The translations under genes were made by a program, and so were the position numbers. From positions 358,296-422,295 of the forward strand of contig JAFKFM010000010.1 of assembly GCA_017308135.1 (NCBI GenBank): a stretch of 64,000 nt of DNA, given 5' to 3'. The DNA is from Alphaproteobacteria bacterium. Its GTDB lineage: Bacteria; Pseudomonadota; Alphaproteobacteria; CACIAM-22H2. Shown here piece after piece: positions 28,607 through 39,637 of the stretch; within the stretch, counting starts at the first letter, position 1; every line of letters begins with the position of its first letter. The notes below the pieces were generated by a model that saw only the letters and a list, made by a program, of their open reading frames with translations, made no database searches and was not told the DNA's origin.

Positions 28607-29586
28607 CGCGCGACGCTCCCGGCCATTTGCGGTGCGCGGAAATAGGGGCAAGCCGCGCCATGTGCGCGGGTCAGACGGCGCCATTCGGGCGGCGATTGGG
28701 TGCACGCATCGACGGCGTAGGCGCAGCGCGGCGCGAAGGCGCAGCCCGGAATCGCCTCGCCCGCAACCGGGACCGTGCCGGGCAATTCGACCAGGCGCTG
28801 GCCCCGCGCGTCGTTTGCCGTGCGATGGTCGAGCGTGGCGGCCATCAAGCCCGCCGTATACGGATGCGCGGGATCGCGAAAAATTTCACCGACCGGGCCG
28901 CGCTCGACGATGCGCCCCGCATACATTACCGCGACGTCGTGCGCGATTTCCGCCACCACGCCCAGATCGTGGGTGATGAACAGGATCGCCGTGCCTGTCT
29001 CGCGTTGCAATTCCTGCAACAGCCACAGGATTTGCGCCTGTACGGTCACGTCCAAGGCGGTCGTCGGCTCGTCGGCGATTAGCAGACGCGGGCGGCAGAT
29101 CAACGCCATCGCGATCATCACGCGCTGGCGCATACCACCCGAAAGCTGATGCGGGTAGGCGGCGAGGCGCGTGGCCGGATCGGGAATGCGGACTTGGCGC
29201 ATCACGTCCAGCACGCGCGCATGCGCGGCGTCGTTCGAGACTTTCTCTTTGAGCTGCAACGCCTCGCGCAATTGATAGCCGATGGTCAGGACCGGATTGA
29301 GCGAGGTCATCGGGTCCTGGAAGATCATCGCCATGTCGCGTTCGGCACGGCGCATATCGGCGAGGGGGCGGCCGCCCAGATTCATCGTCGCGGCGTCGAT
29401 GCGCGCATGCGGCGGTAACAGATCCATTAGCGCGGCGGCCGTCACGCTTTTGCCCGAGCCGGACTCGCCGACCAGGCACAGCGTGCGGCTTTCGGCCAAA
29501 TCGAAGTCGACGCCGCGCAGCACTTGCGTGCGGCCCTGATTCATCGCGACGCGCAGGTCGCGCACTTCCAGAAGCGGTGCGGTCAT
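28603..29586 (-). CDS. Dipeptide-type ABC transporter ATPase (DppD-like)
   Basis: 327 residues from the ATG at 29586. Walker [11 protein letters not shown]-loop [17 protein letters not shown], signature [15 protein letters not shown], Walker [20 protein letters not shown], and a C-terminal Cys-containing oligo_HPY extension. It is clearly paralogous to the ATPase at 44-1030 but belongs to a separate operon. ATGA overlaps on both sides. Confidence 0.9.
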   Translation of the reverse strand: MTAPLLEVRDLRVAMNQGRTQVLRGVDFDLAESRTLCLVGESGSGKSVTAAALMDLLPPHARIDAATMNLGGRPLADMRRAERDMAMIFQDPMTSLNPVLTIGYQLREALQLKEKVSNDAAHARVLDVMRQVRIPDPATRLAAYPHQLSGGMRQRVMIAMALICRPRLLIADEPTTALDVTVQAQILWLLQELQRETGTAILFITHDLGVVAEIAHDVAVMYAGRIVERGPVGEIFRDPAHPYTAGLMAATLDHRTANDARGQRLVELPGTVPVAGEAIPGCAFAPRCAYAVDACTQSPPEWRRLTRAHGAACPYFRAPQMAGSVAR

Positions 29587-30401
29587 GCGCGCCGCCCCGA
29601 CAGCATCGGATCGCCGCGTTCGCGCAGCGCGTCGCCGAACAGATTGATTGCCAGCACGAAGATCGACAGGAAAATGCCGGGGAACAGGATGACCCACGGC
29701 GCCACGCGGAAGAACTGCCGTCCGCCCGCCATGACGTTGCCCCAGCTCGGGATGTCGGGCGAGGTGCCCACGCCCAGGAAGCTCAACACCGCTTCGGTCA
29801 GGATGGCGGAGGCGCAAACGAACGTCGCCTGCACCATCAGCGCCGGCATCGCGTTGGGCAGGATATGGCGCAGCAGGATTTTGGGCGTGCTGGAGCCGAC
29901 CGAGATCGCGGCGGCGACGAAAGGCATTTCGCGGATCGTCAGCACGACCGAGCGCACGAGGCGCGCGGTGCGGGGGATTTCGGGGGCGGCGATCGCGATG
30001 ACGACGGTGTAGAGCCCGCTGCCCAGGATCGCGGCAAGCGCGATCGCCAGCAACACGCCGGGGATCGCCATCAGCCCGTCCATCATGCGCATGATCGCGC
30101 CGTCGAGCCGGTTGAAATACCCGGCGAGCAGACCGAACGCCGTGCCGATCAGCAAAGTGAGCCCCGCGACGCCGATCCCGACGATGACCGAATTGCGTGC
30201 ACCCGACAGCGTGCGCACGAAGATGTCGCGGCCCAGATTGTCGGTGCCGAACCAGTATTCCGCGCCGGGGGCCCGCATGCTGCGCGTCATCACGATATCG
30301 TCGCTATAGCCCAGGATCATCGGCGCGAGCAGGGCGCAAAGCAGCGTCGCCGCAATCACCGTGCCGCCGAACACCATCGGGAAGGAATAGCCGCGTTTCA
30401 T
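29583..30401 (-). CDS. Dipeptide-type ABC transporter permease (DppC-like)
   Basis: 272 residues from the ATG at 30401 in the overlap with dppB-like. The OppC_N signature is FGTDNLGRDIFVRTLSGARNS, followed by five helices and the EAA loop (FVAAAISVGSSTPKILLRHILPN); the C-terminal NLFGDALRERGDPML is family-typical. Confidence 0.9.
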   Translation of the reverse strand: MKRGYSFPMVFGGTVIAATLLCALLAPMILGYSDDIVMTRSMRAPGAEYWFGTDNLGRDIFVRTLSGARNSVIVGIGVAGLTLLIGTAFGLLAGYFNRLDGAIMRMMDGLMAIPGVLLAIALAAILGSGLYTVVIAIAAPEIPRTARLVRSVVLTIREMPFVAAAISVGSSTPKILLRHILPNAMPALMVQATFVCASAILTEAVLSFLGVGTSPDIPSWGNVMAGGRQFFRVAPWVILFPGIFLSIFVLAINLFGDALRERGDPMLSGRRA

Positions 30402-31351
30402 CGCGCGCCGCCGTGGCGGATGCGCGGATCGAACAGCGTGTAGCTCAAATCCACCAGCAGATTGACGCCGACCAGGATGACGGCGAAGACGAGCATCACG
30501 CCCTGCACGACGGGATAGTCGCGCGTCAGGATCGCTTCGACCGTCAGGCGGCCGGCCCCGGGAATGTTGAACACGCTTTCGGTGACGACCACGCCGCCGA
30601 GCAAGGCGGCGAAGGACGTGCCGACGACCGTGACGACGGGCACGCCGATATTCTTGAGCGCATGGACCAGCAGGATGCGAAAGCGGCCCGCCCCTTTGGC
30701 GCGCGCCGTGCGGATGTAATCCTGCGCCAGCACGTCGAGCATCGTGGCGCGGGTGATGCGCGCGACCAAGGCGGCGAACAGGCAGGTCAGCGCCAGCGTG
30801 GGTAAAGTGAGGCTCGTCAAGCACGCCATCAATCCGGCGGAGAGCGGGCGATAACCCTGCACCGGCAGCCAGCGCAGCGAAATCGCGAAACTTTGCATCA
30901 GCAGATAACCGAGCACGAAAACGGGCACGGAAAAGGCGAGGGCGGAAAGCCCCATCACGACGTAGTCGCCGAAACGGCCCACCCGCTTGGCGGCATAGAT
31001 GCCGGCCGGAACCGCGACGATGACCGAGAGCAGCGTCGTGGTCGTCGCCAGCATCAAGGTCGGTTCGGCGCGCTGCAGGATCAGCGTCGTGACCGGCCGG
31101 TTGGAGAAGACGGAAACGCCGAGATCGAACGACAGGACTTGGCGCAGATAGATCGCGAACTGAACGATCAGCGGCTGATCGAGATGGAGCCGGGCGCGGA
31201 TGCCCGCGATCTGCTCCGGCGTCGCGTTGTCGCCCGCCAAGGTGGCGGCGGGATCTCCCGGCCCGATATGCAGCAGCAGGAAGATCACCACCAGCACGGT
31301 CAACATGACCGGCACCGTCGACAACAAACGCCAGAGCAGAAAACGCGCCAC
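30398..31351 (-). CDS. Dipeptide-type ABC transporter permease (DppB-like), GTG start
   Basis: 317 residues. The start codon is GTG at 31351. N-terminal helix, loop with GDPAATLAGDNATPEQIAGIRARL, then five helices; EAA loop at DYIRTARAKGAGRFRILLVHALKN and FNIPGAGRLTVEAILTRDYPVVQG near the C terminus, all standard DppB features. A 35-base gap separates it from the binding-protein gene. Confidence 0.9.
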   Translation of the reverse strand: MARFLLWRLLSTVPVMLTVLVVIFLLLHIGPGDPAATLAGDNATPEQIAGIRARLHLDQPLIVQFAIYLRQVLSFDLGVSVFSNRPVTTLILQRAEPTLMLATTTTLLSVIVAVPAGIYAAKRVGRFGDYVVMGLSALAFSVPVFVLGYLLMQSFAISLRWLPVQGYRPLSAGLMACLTSLTLPTLALTCLFAALVARITRATMLDVLAQDYIRTARAKGAGRFRILLVHALKNIGVPVVTVVGTSFAALLGGVVVTESVFNIPGAGRLTVEAILTRDYPVVQGVMLVFAVILVGVNLLVDLSYTLFDPRIRHGGAR

Positions 31352-31386
31352 TAATCAGTCCTCGTATCCGGAAAATCCCGCCGAAC

Positions 31387-32961
31387 TTAGCGGGTCTTCT
31401 GGACGTTCCACAGCGTCAGGATCGGGCCCGGCACCATGCCCGACACGTTCTTGCGCCAAGCGGAGATGTCGTTGTACTGGCCGATCGGGATGTAGGTGAC
31501 GATCTCGTTCGCTTTGGCTTGCAGCTTGACCGCGATTTCGCGCCGCTGGGCGTCGTTGCCCGCGAGCAGGAAATCCTGCCACAGCTTCTGCATTTCCGTG
31601 TCGCACGGCCAGCCGATCCACGCGCGTTCGCACGCCCCCGTCATGAACGGGTTGGTCAGCGGGTCCATCAACGCGTCGCCCGCGAAGCCGGTCATGAACA
31701 CGTTCCAGCCGCCTTCTTTGGGCGTGCCCTTGTTGGTGCGGCGGGTGAACATCGTCGCCGTATCCATCTGCACGTCTTCAACAACCAGACCCGCTTTGCG
31801 CATCGCGGCGACCAGGATCGTACCGCCGTCGCGCTGGATCTTGCCATCCATCGGATGCAGATAGACGATCGGCGTGCCGTCATAGCCGGCGGCCTTGATC
31901 AGTTCTTTCGCCTTGTCGACCGACGGGTTGAGGAACCTCTCGCTGCCGATATCGGTGGCGTAGGGGCCGCCGCACATGAACAACGCGCCGCAGATCTCGT
32001 ACAGGTCTTTCCTGTTGCCGAAGATCGCGGTCATCATGTCCTGCTGATTGACCAGATATTGCAGCGCTTGGCGCATCCGCACGTCGTTGAAGGGCGGTTG
32101 GGTGTGGTTGATGATCACCTGGAAGTTCTTGCCCAGGATCGGCGCCTTCGCCCATTGGATGTCCGGATCGGCCTGGAGCACGGGCAGCAATTCCGGCGGC
32201 ACGGAGCTGACATAGTCGATCTCGCCCGCCAGCAGCGCGTTCACGGCGCTCATATCGTCGCGGAAGGTGATGCGCTCGATGCGGTCGACCTTGGCGATCT
32301 TACCGCCGGCGAGCGCCGAAGGCGCTTCGCTGCGCGGCACGTAATCCGCGTTCTTGGTCAGTACGAGTTGCACGCCCGGCACCCACTCCGACGCCGCCAG
32401 CTTGAACGGGCCCGAGCCGACGAACTCGCGGATCTCCTCCGTCGGCGGCGTTTTGGCCAGGCGCGCCGGCAAGATGAACAGCGGATAGGCGGTCATGCGC
32501 CCGAAACCTTCGATCACGCGATCGAATGGCTCCTTGAGAACGAGTTTGAACGTCGACTGATCGACGGCGACGAGGGACTCGCGGCGCTTGCCGATTTCCA
32601 TCCCCATGCTGTCGCGCTGAAGCCAGCGATCGATCGAGGCGACGACATCGGCCGAGGTGACCGGCGCACCGTCGTGGAACTTGAGGCCGGGGCGCAGCGT
32701 GAAGGTATAGGTCTTGCGGTCGTCCGAGACCGACCACTTATCGACCATCTGCGGCTGCGGCTTGTAGTTGGCGTCGACCGAGAACAGCGTGTCGAAAATG
32801 AGATACGCCATGTCGCGCGTCGGATACGACGTGGTGAACAGCGCGTCGAGCTGCTTGATATCGCCGTCGCCCTTCACGCGCAGCACGCTTTGCGCCTGGG
32901 CGGGCAGGGCGAAGGCCAAGCCCATCAGCATCGCCGCGGCGATCGCTTTTTTGCGAAACAT
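31387..32961 (-). CDS. ABC transporter substrate-binding protein, family 5
   Basis: 524-residue periplasmic protein. The ATG at 32961 follows GGGAGGAA and opens a signal peptide (FRKKAIAAAMLMGLAFALPAQAQS, cleavage after AQA). Family signature DKWSVSDDRKTYTFTLRPGLKFHDGAPVTSADV is present. First gene of the operon and divergent from the LysR gene, whose product probably controls it. Ligand unknown; the SGNH hydrolase at the operon end hints at an acylated or esterified molecule. Confidence 0.9.
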   Translation of the reverse strand: MFRKKAIAAAMLMGLAFALPAQAQSVLRVKGDGDIKQLDALFTTSYPTRDMAYLIFDTLFSVDANYKPQPQMVDKWSVSDDRKTYTFTLRPGLKFHDGAPVTSADVVASIDRWLQRDSMGMEIGKRRESLVAVDQSTFKLVLKEPFDRVIEGFGRMTAYPLFILPARLAKTPPTEEIREFVGSGPFKLAASEWVPGVQLVLTKNADYVPRSEAPSALAGGKIAKVDRIERITFRDDMSAVNALLAGEIDYVSSVPPELLPVLQADPDIQWAKAPILGKNFQVIINHTQPPFNDVRMRQALQYLVNQQDMMTAIFGNRKDLYEICGALFMCGGPYATDIGSERFLNPSVDKAKELIKAAGYDGTPIVYLHPMDGKIQRDGGTILVAAMRKAGLVVEDVQMDTATMFTRRTNKGTPKEGGWNVFMTGFAGDALMDPLTNPFMTGACERAWIGWPCDTEMQKLWQDFLLAGNDAQRREIAVKLQAKANEIVTYIPIGQYNDISAWRKNVSGMVPGPILTLWNVQKTR

Positions 32962-33073
32962 TCGTCTGGTTCCTCCCGAGACATCGGCCGCGCTTGGACT
33001 CGCGCGGACCGTTTTCGATGTCGCGACAATATGGACCGGCCGGGCCCCCAACTAGACGCGGAAGACGAATTCA

Positions 33074-33094
33074 GATATATAAAAATTATATATC
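33074..33094. promoter_or_regulatory. Perfect AT-only inverted repeat between LysR and transporter genes
   Basis: GATATATAA, a three-base AAA spacer, then TTATATATC make a perfect 9-base inverted repeat, 20 bases upstream of the LysR start codon. It sits in the 153-base divergent gap and stands out in GC-rich DNA. LysR regulators bind interrupted AT-rich palindromes (T-N11-A), so this is a good operator candidate that could also overlap promoter elements. Confidence 0.5.
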
Positions 33095-33114
33095 CGGCGG
33101 CGCGGAAAATCGCG

Positions 33115-33999
33115 ATGAACCTGCGGCAACTCAAGCATTTTTTGGCGATCGCCGAGGCGGGCAGCATTCTGGGTGCCGCCAATCGCCTGGGCGTGGCGCA
33201 GCCCTCGCTCAGCCGCGACGTGAAGCTGCTCGAAACCGAATTGTCGGCGCGGCTTTTCCGCCGCGACGGGCGCGGTGTGTCGCTGACGCGCGACGGACAG
33301 ATCTTCCACGACGCGATCGAGCCGCATGTCGCCGGGCTCGATCGGGCGAAGGAAAAGTTCCTCGCCAAGCGCGCAGGTAAGGACGGCGCGATCCGGCTGG
33401 GCTGGACCGGCACGGTCTCCATTCCCTACGGGCCGAAGATCATCGCGGCCTTCACGCGCGCCTATCCGAAGGTCGAGATGCATGCGCGCGGCGGATCGAG
33501 TTCGCAGATCATCGACTGGGTCGCCAACGAGGCGATCGATATCGGCGTGATGAATTCCGAACGCCCGGCCTCGGGCAGCTTCGCCGAGAATTTGGGGCGC
33601 GCACCGCTGTATCTGGTGACCGCCCCCGACCCAAAGGAGAAGGGCGAGACGGTTACTTTCGCGCGCGCGGCCGAATATCCGATGTTCGTCCACAGCCCGC
33701 AGAACGCGCTGGGCCGCATCGTGCGCGCGGCGGCGCGCGAGCGCGGCATCGGCCTCGACATCTATGCCGAGATCGACGATTTCGTCGCCGTGCGTCCGAT
33801 CATCGCGCAAGGTGTCGGCGCCGCAATCGTGCCGATGGGCTTGCTCGTCGGTGCGGACGGGCTCGATCTCGCCGTGCGCCGGATCGTCGATCCGGAACTG
33901 TGGATCTATTTCCACCTCGCGATATCGAAATCCGGACGACGCAAACCCGCCGTGCAGCTTCTGGCCGACGCGATCCGGGGCGAGTACCCGACGCGCTAA
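33115..33999 (+). CDS. LysR-family transcriptional regulator
   Basis: 294 residues from the ATG at 33115. HTH_1 at residues 1-60 (FLAIAEAGSILGAANRLGVAQPSLSRDVKLLE) and a LysR substrate domain from about residue 85. Divergently transcribed from the dipeptide-type importer operon, which it probably regulates. Its TAA overlaps the TAG of the convergent GH31 gene in a CTAA palindrome-like junction (33996-33999). Confidence 0.92.
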   Translation: MNLRQLKHFLAIAEAGSILGAANRLGVAQPSLSRDVKLLETELSARLFRRDGRGVSLTRDGQIFHDAIEPHVAGLDRAKEKFLAKRAGKDGAIRLGWTGTVSIPYGPKIIAAFTRAYPKVEMHARGGSSSQIIDWVANEAIDIGVMNSERPASGSFAENLGRAPLYLVTAPDPKEKGETVTFARAAEYPMFVHSPQNALGRIVRAAARERGIGLDIYAEIDDFVAVRPIIAQGVGAAIVPMGLLVGADGLDLAVRRIVDPELWIYFHLAISKSGRRKPAVQLLADAIRGEYPTR

Positions 34000-36347
34000 C
34001 CAGCGATCGTTAGAGTCACCTTGCGAGCGCCCGCGCCGTCGATCCGCCAATCACCGGCTTGACCGGCGGGCCAGCCTTTCGCGGTCAGGCGGATATCGGC
34101 GTTCGTCGCGGTCCATTCGACGGCGATAGAAAGGTCCATCGCCGCCCCGCGCCGCAAGCCCCAGGTCACGCCGTCGTCTTCGAAATGGCGGCCGGTGATT
34201 TTGCCGGAACCGGGCGGCAGAGCGAGATAGAGGCGCCGTGCGGGGGCGTCATGCGGCTTCACGTCGGGCGTGGATGCGGCGAGCACCAAGGCCGCACCCG
34301 CACGGATGAAGATCGGCGGATGGCCCAAAGGTGCATCGACCGTCGCGGTCGTGCCGGCCGCATGGAACTTGCCGGTACGATACTCGATCCAGCCGGCCGG
34401 GCCCTTCGGCAGATACTGCGCCTTGGTCGTCGCCCCTTCCGTCACGACGGGGGAGAACAGAATATCCGAGCCCAGCATCATCGCGTCCTGATCGGCGTAG
34501 GCCGCGTCGTCGTCCGGGAATTCCTGGAACAACGGCCGGATCATTGCGTCGCCGGTCGCGTGATAGTCGTGCGCGAGCGTATAGATCACCGGCAGGAAGC
34601 TGGTGCGCAGATCGAGGGCCGTGCGGATCTGCGGCAGGATTTCCGGGTAGAGCCACGGCACCGTCGCGGCCGTCCAATCTGGGGCGACGTCCGGCTTCCA
34701 GGAATTCATCACCGCGCGCGGATGCAGCGCCATCATCTCGACGAAGCGGCACAGCAATTCGGGATTGGGGCGGGGGCCCGTAAAGCCGCCGATATCGTGG
34801 CCGACATTCGACTGGCCGCTCAGCGCCAACGACAGCGCGTTGCGCAGATTCCATTTGAGCGTATGCCACGACGTGGCGTTGTCGCCGGTCCAGGTCTCGC
34901 CATAGCGCTGGATGCCCGCCGGGCCCGCGCGGGTGACGGTGAAGGGCCGCAGATCGGGATCGCGGCTTTGCGTCGCGTCGAACGTCGCGCGCGTCATCAG
35001 CAGCGCGTGCAATGGGCGGATCGATGTGGCGTCGAGCGGCTTGCCGAACCCGGTCGCGACGGAATCCTCGCGGCCGACTTCGTATTCGTTGTTGTCGTTC
35101 CAGCCCGACGTAAATCCGTAATCGAGAACTTGCTTCTCGAAGCGGCGCTGCCACCAGCCGACGGTCTCGGCATTGGTGAAGTCGAGATAGGAACCCATCC
35201 CGTCCCAGAATTGTTCGACGACCGGCTTGCCGTCGCCGTCCTTGATGAAGCCGCCCGCCTTGGCGACTTCGGTGTAGTCCGGGTGATCGTCGATCAGCAC
35301 CGGCTTCAGATTGGCGACGGTGGGAAAGCCCAGCTCGGTCAGCTTCGCGAACAGGGCTTGCGGGTCCGGGAACTTGTCCTTGTTCCAGGTGAACACGTAG
35401 CGCCGCTTGCCTTTGCTGGAATAGCCGGAGCCGAAATGGATCGCGCTGATCGCGATCTTTTCCTGCCGGCAGCGCTCGGCGAAAGCGGCGATCACCTTCT
35501 GGCCGTTCGCGTCGTCGGCATGGTGCATCGTCGTGAAGGCGAAGCCGAAGCTCCAGCGCGGCGGCAAAGCGGGGCGGCCCGTGAGCATCGTGAAGCGCCG
35601 CGAGACGGCGGCGAGATCGGGCCCTGCGATCAGCCACAGATCGAGGCCCGGCTCCTCGACTTCCACGTAACGATAGATGCCGTGATAATTCGAGCGTTCG
35701 GCGCCGATGTCGAACACCGACGGGGCGAGGCTGTCGTAGAACATGCCGCCCACGACGCCGTTCGACTGCACGGCCATATAAGGAATGTGCTTGTAGAGCG
35801 GATCGCCGATCTCGGCGTCGTAGCCCAGCGCGTCGAGCTGCAACACGCGATAGCGCCGCCCGGTGCGATCGACCGGGCCCGATTTGTCGCCCAGCCCGTA
35901 ATGCCGGTCGCCCGCATTGCGGATCTGGAAATGCCGGACCTTGCGGCCGTGATCCTCGCGCACGAAGCCACCGGTCGCGCGATCGGCGAACCATTCGCGC
36001 CACGCGCCGTCCTTCCATTGCGCGACGGCCAAGCGCAACGGCGCCCAGCTCAGCGTCAAACGGAACAGCCCGGCGGTGAGGATGGCTTCGCCGTCTTTCT
36101 GCGCGAATGTAACCTTCGGCGGCGCGAAGCCAGTGGTCGCTTCGCGTGAACGTCCTTCCCAAGGCACATCGCCTTCGGGGGCGATCATCCAGGTGCGATC
36201 GACCGGCAAACCCTTCGCCGGTTCGACGACGACGCGCAGCAACCCGTCGTCCATCGCGCGCACGCGCAGGCGCCAGCCGTCGTCGAGGGAAGCGTCGAAG
36301 CCGTGCGCATGCGGCGCGATCGCCGTGACGTTCTGGAAAATACGCAT
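33996..36347 (-). CDS. Glycoside hydrolase family 31 alpha-glycosidase
   Basis: 783 residues: N-terminal beta-sandwich to about residue 240, catalytic barrel to about 600, then C-terminal beta domains. The nucleophile is expected at Asp418 in SGWNDNNEYEV, and GHDIGGFTGPRPNPELLCRF is the GH31 block near the acid/base region. Known sulfoquinovosidases (YihQ type) have a MADFGE-like nucleophile motif and a QQRW-type sulfonate clamp; here the equivalent positions read WNDNNE and GKRRYVFTW, as in general alpha-glucosidases. No signal peptide, so it acts on glycosides after import. Last gene of the importer operon. Confidence 0.88.
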   Translation of the reverse strand: MRIFQNVTAIAPHAHGFDASLDDGWRLRVRAMDDGLLRVVVEPAKGLPVDRTWMIAPEGDVPWEGRSREATTGFAPPKVTFAQKDGEAILTAGLFRLTLSWAPLRLAVAQWKDGAWREWFADRATGGFVREDHGRKVRHFQIRNAGDRHYGLGDKSGPVDRTGRRYRVLQLDALGYDAEIGDPLYKHIPYMAVQSNGVVGGMFYDSLAPSVFDIGAERSNYHGIYRYVEVEEPGLDLWLIAGPDLAAVSRRFTMLTGRPALPPRWSFGFAFTTMHHADDANGQKVIAAFAERCRQEKIAISAIHFGSGYSSKGKRRYVFTWNKDKFPDPQALFAKLTELGFPTVANLKPVLIDDHPDYTEVAKAGGFIKDGDGKPVVEQFWDGMGSYLDFTNAETVGWWQRRFEKQVLDYGFTSGWNDNNEYEVGREDSVATGFGKPLDATSIRPLHALLMTRATFDATQSRDPDLRPFTVTRAGPAGIQRYGETWTGDNATSWHTLKWNLRNALSLALSGQSNVGHDIGGFTGPRPNPELLCRFVEMMALHPRAVMNSWKPDVAPDWTAATVPWLYPEILPQIRTALDLRTSFLPVIYTLAHDYHATGDAMIRPLFQEFPDDDAAYADQDAMMLGSDILFSPVVTEGATTKAQYLPKGPAGWIEYRTGKFHAAGTTATVDAPLGHPPIFIRAGAALVLAASTPDVKPHDAPARRLYLALPPGSGKITGRHFEDDGVTWGLRRGAAMDLSIAVEWTATNADIRLTAKGWPAGQAGDWRIDGAGARKVTLTIAG

Positions 36348-36359
36348 TGTCGTTCCGGA

Positions 36360-37432
<1,073 letters not shown>

Positions 37433-37433
<1 letters not shown>

Positions 37434-38509
37434 CACTTCAACCCCGTATTGGCGATGCCCGACGTGATGTGCTTTTGCAGGAAGACGAACACCAGCGTCA
37501 CCGGCAAAAGCGTCAGCACCGTCATCGCGAGCAGATAATGCATGTTGTCGTTGAGCTCGCCCTTGAAGGTCGACAGGCCGAGTTGGAGGGTGAAGACCTC
37601 CGACTGGGTCAGCACGATCAACGGCCACATGAAGTCGTTCCAGCGCCACATGACCGACAGGATCGCCAGCACCGACAGTGCGGGCAGGGCCAGCGGCAGG
37701 ATGATGCGCCAAAAGATCTTCCATTCCGACGCCGCATCCATGCGCGCGGCTTCGAGCAACTCGTCGGGAATGGTCAGCATGTATTGGCGCAGCAGGAATA
37801 CGCCCGTGGGCGTAGCGATGGTGGGGATGATCACGCCCCACAGCGAGTTCAGCATGCCAAGCGACGACACGGTCATGAACAACGGCACCAGAATGACCGT
37901 CGGCGGGATCAGCAGCGTCGCCACGATGGTCAGGGCCATCGCATCGCGGCCGCGGAATTTGTATTTCGACAGCGCGAAACCTGCCATCGCGTTGACGATC
38001 AGCGTCAGCAGCGTCGCCATGACGGTGACGAAGGTCGAGTTCCAGAAATAGCGCAGGAAGTTGAACGTGCGCGATTGGGTCGAGCCGAGTGTCGGCTCGG
38101 TATAGTTCTCCCAGCGCGGATCGACCACTTCTTTGCGCGCGAGGCTGGTGCGCGGCACCTCGAACACCGTGTCGGGCTTGCCGAGTTCGTAGACGCGCGC
38201 GTTGATGCCGCGGGGATTCACGAAGGCGACGTCGACGGTCGTTCCGTCAGCGCGTGTATGGACGAACACGTTTTGATCGCGGCCGCCGGTCGGCGAAGGC
38301 ACGGACAACTGCGTATAGGGCAGGATGCGCGGGTCGTTTTCGACCAAGGCGGCAGGCGACTTCACCGAGGACAGGAACATCCACATGATCGGCAGCACGA
38401 CGACGAGCAGGCTGAGGATCAGATAGGCGTAGGTCAGCCAATCGGACCAATGCAGACGGCCGCGCCCGCGCGTGCGGGTCAGAAAGCGGATGACGTCGCC
38501 CATGCCCAT
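37433..38509 (-). CDS. Sugar ABC transporter permease (MalG-like)
   Basis: 358 residues from the ATG at 38509 (TGATG junction with the MalF-like gene). After helix 1 (near residues 30-48) there is an unusually large periplasmic loop of roughly 110 residues before helix 2, as in MalG-type proteins. The EAA loop is [22 protein letters not shown]. It pairs with the MalF-like permease. Confidence 0.9.
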
Positions 38510-39558
38510 CAATTGCCCGCTTTCTTGCGCGTGACGGCGAGTTGCAGGAAGGTCAGCACCATCAGCAGCAACGCGACCAGCACCGACGAGGCCGCGGCGA
38601 TGCCGTAGCGCTTGGCGTCGCCGATGAAGGCGCTTTCGTAGATATGCTGGATCATCATCTTCGTCGCTTGGCCGGGGCCGCCGCCGGTCAGCACGTAGAC
38701 TTCGTCGAAGACCTGAAAGGCGCGGATCAGCGACAGCACCAGCACCACGATCATCGTGGGCATCAGCAACGGCAGCGTGATGCGCCAGAACTGGCGCGAT
38801 TTCGACGTGCCGTCCATCTGAGCGGCTTCGTAGAGATCGCGCGGGATCGCCTGGAGCCCCGCGAGCAGGATCAGCATGTAGAAGCCGAGATGCGCCCAGG
38901 TATAGACGAAGATCACCCAGAACATCGGCCAGCCGGAGCGCGCGTCGATCAGCCAGTTGATCGCGCGATAATCGGCCATCATCAGGAAGGTCGGCGTGAT
39001 CGCGTTCCACGTCTCGACGGCCTTCTCGAGCGTGGCGTTGAGGATGCCGCGCCGCTTCAAGATCCAGTCCCAGATCACCGCGACGACGACCGGCGACAGC
39101 ATCACCGGATAGAAATAGACGGCGCGCCAGAAGCCGCGCGCGCGGATGTCGCGGTTGAGGATCAGCGCGGTCGCCAGCGCCACGACGATCATCAGCGGCA
39201 CCTGGACCAGAGCGAAGAACAGCGTGTTCCACAAGCCCGTCCAGAATGAATAGCCCGCCACGCCGCAAGTGCGCGGATCGAGATAGGAGGGGCAGGCGAG
39301 CAATTCGCGGAAATTGTCGAGCCCGACCAGCGGGCGGTCGGCGAGGATGACCGATTGGCCGCCGGTGAAGGCGATGTAGAAATTCAGCAGCATCGGCCAG
39401 AAGGAAAACAGGCCGAAGACGAGCAGATTGGGCAAAAGGAAAACATAGGCCATGCGGTGCGCGCCGATATGGCTTTGAATGGCGCGCATCGGACCGTCCA
39501 GCACATCGCCGGCGGATTTCCAGAGCCATTCGAAGGCGGCTTGCGGCCGGACCTGCAT
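38509..39558 (-). CDS. Sugar ABC transporter permease (MalF/UgpA-like)
   Basis: 349 residues. A cytoplasmic N terminus of about 35 residues is followed by helix 1 (AYVFLLPNLLVFGLFSFWPML), a periplasmic loop with a Cys pair (ACPSYLDPRTCG), and five more helices. EAA loop LYEAAQMDGTSKSRQFWRITLP; the VFDEVYVLTGGGPGQATKMM stretch is the typical MalF/UgpA C-terminal motif. Confidence 0.9.
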   Translation of the reverse strand: MQVRPQAAFEWLWKSAGDVLDGPMRAIQSHIGAHRMAYVFLLPNLLVFGLFSFWPMLLNFYIAFTGGQSVILADRPLVGLDNFRELLACPSYLDPRTCGVAGYSFWTGLWNTLFFALVQVPLMIVVALATALILNRDIRARGFWRAVYFYPVMLSPVVVAVIWDWILKRRGILNATLEKAVETWNAITPTFLMMADYRAINWLIDARSGWPMFWVIFVYTWAHLGFYMLILLAGLQAIPRDLYEAAQMDGTSKSRQFWRITLPLLMPTMIVVLVLSLIRAFQVFDEVYVLTGGGPGQATKMMIQHIYESAFIGDAKRYGIAAASSVLVALLLMVLTFLQLAVTRKKAGN

Positions 39559-39589
39559 CGTTTTCCTTCGTGGCGCGGGTAAAGAAAAA

Positions 39590-39618
39590 GGCCGGCGGCG
39601 GGAGGAACGCCGCCGGCC
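39590..39618 (-). terminator. Perfect hairpin with U-tract (minus strand) between binding-protein and permease genes
   Basis: An 11-base perfect GC stem (GGCCGGCGGCG pairing with CGCCGCCGGCC) with a 7-base loop lies after the binding-protein stop. On the minus strand it is followed by CTTTTTCTTT, as in an intrinsic terminator. Its location inside the operon suggests partial termination or 3-prime end protection, so that the binding protein is made in excess of the membrane components. Confidence 0.7.
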
Positions 39619-39637
39619 CTCGTTGAACGCTGGAGCC

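Noticed and set aside
31519..33114. Long N-terminal extension of the LysR frame (826 codons)
   Set aside because: The extension runs antisense through the binding-protein gene; the LysR HTH begins normally at the ATG at 33115.
34059..36149. 696-codon plus-strand frame opposite the GH31 gene (and the 637-codon frame in the third minus frame)
   Set aside because: The real protein at 33996-36347 has clear GH31 motifs; the other frames show compositional bias only.
33996..36347. Assignment of the GH31 protein as a YihQ-type sulfoquinovosidase
   Set aside because: The context is tempting, but the nucleophile motif is WNDNNE and not MADFGE-like, and the sulfonate-clamp motif is missing.
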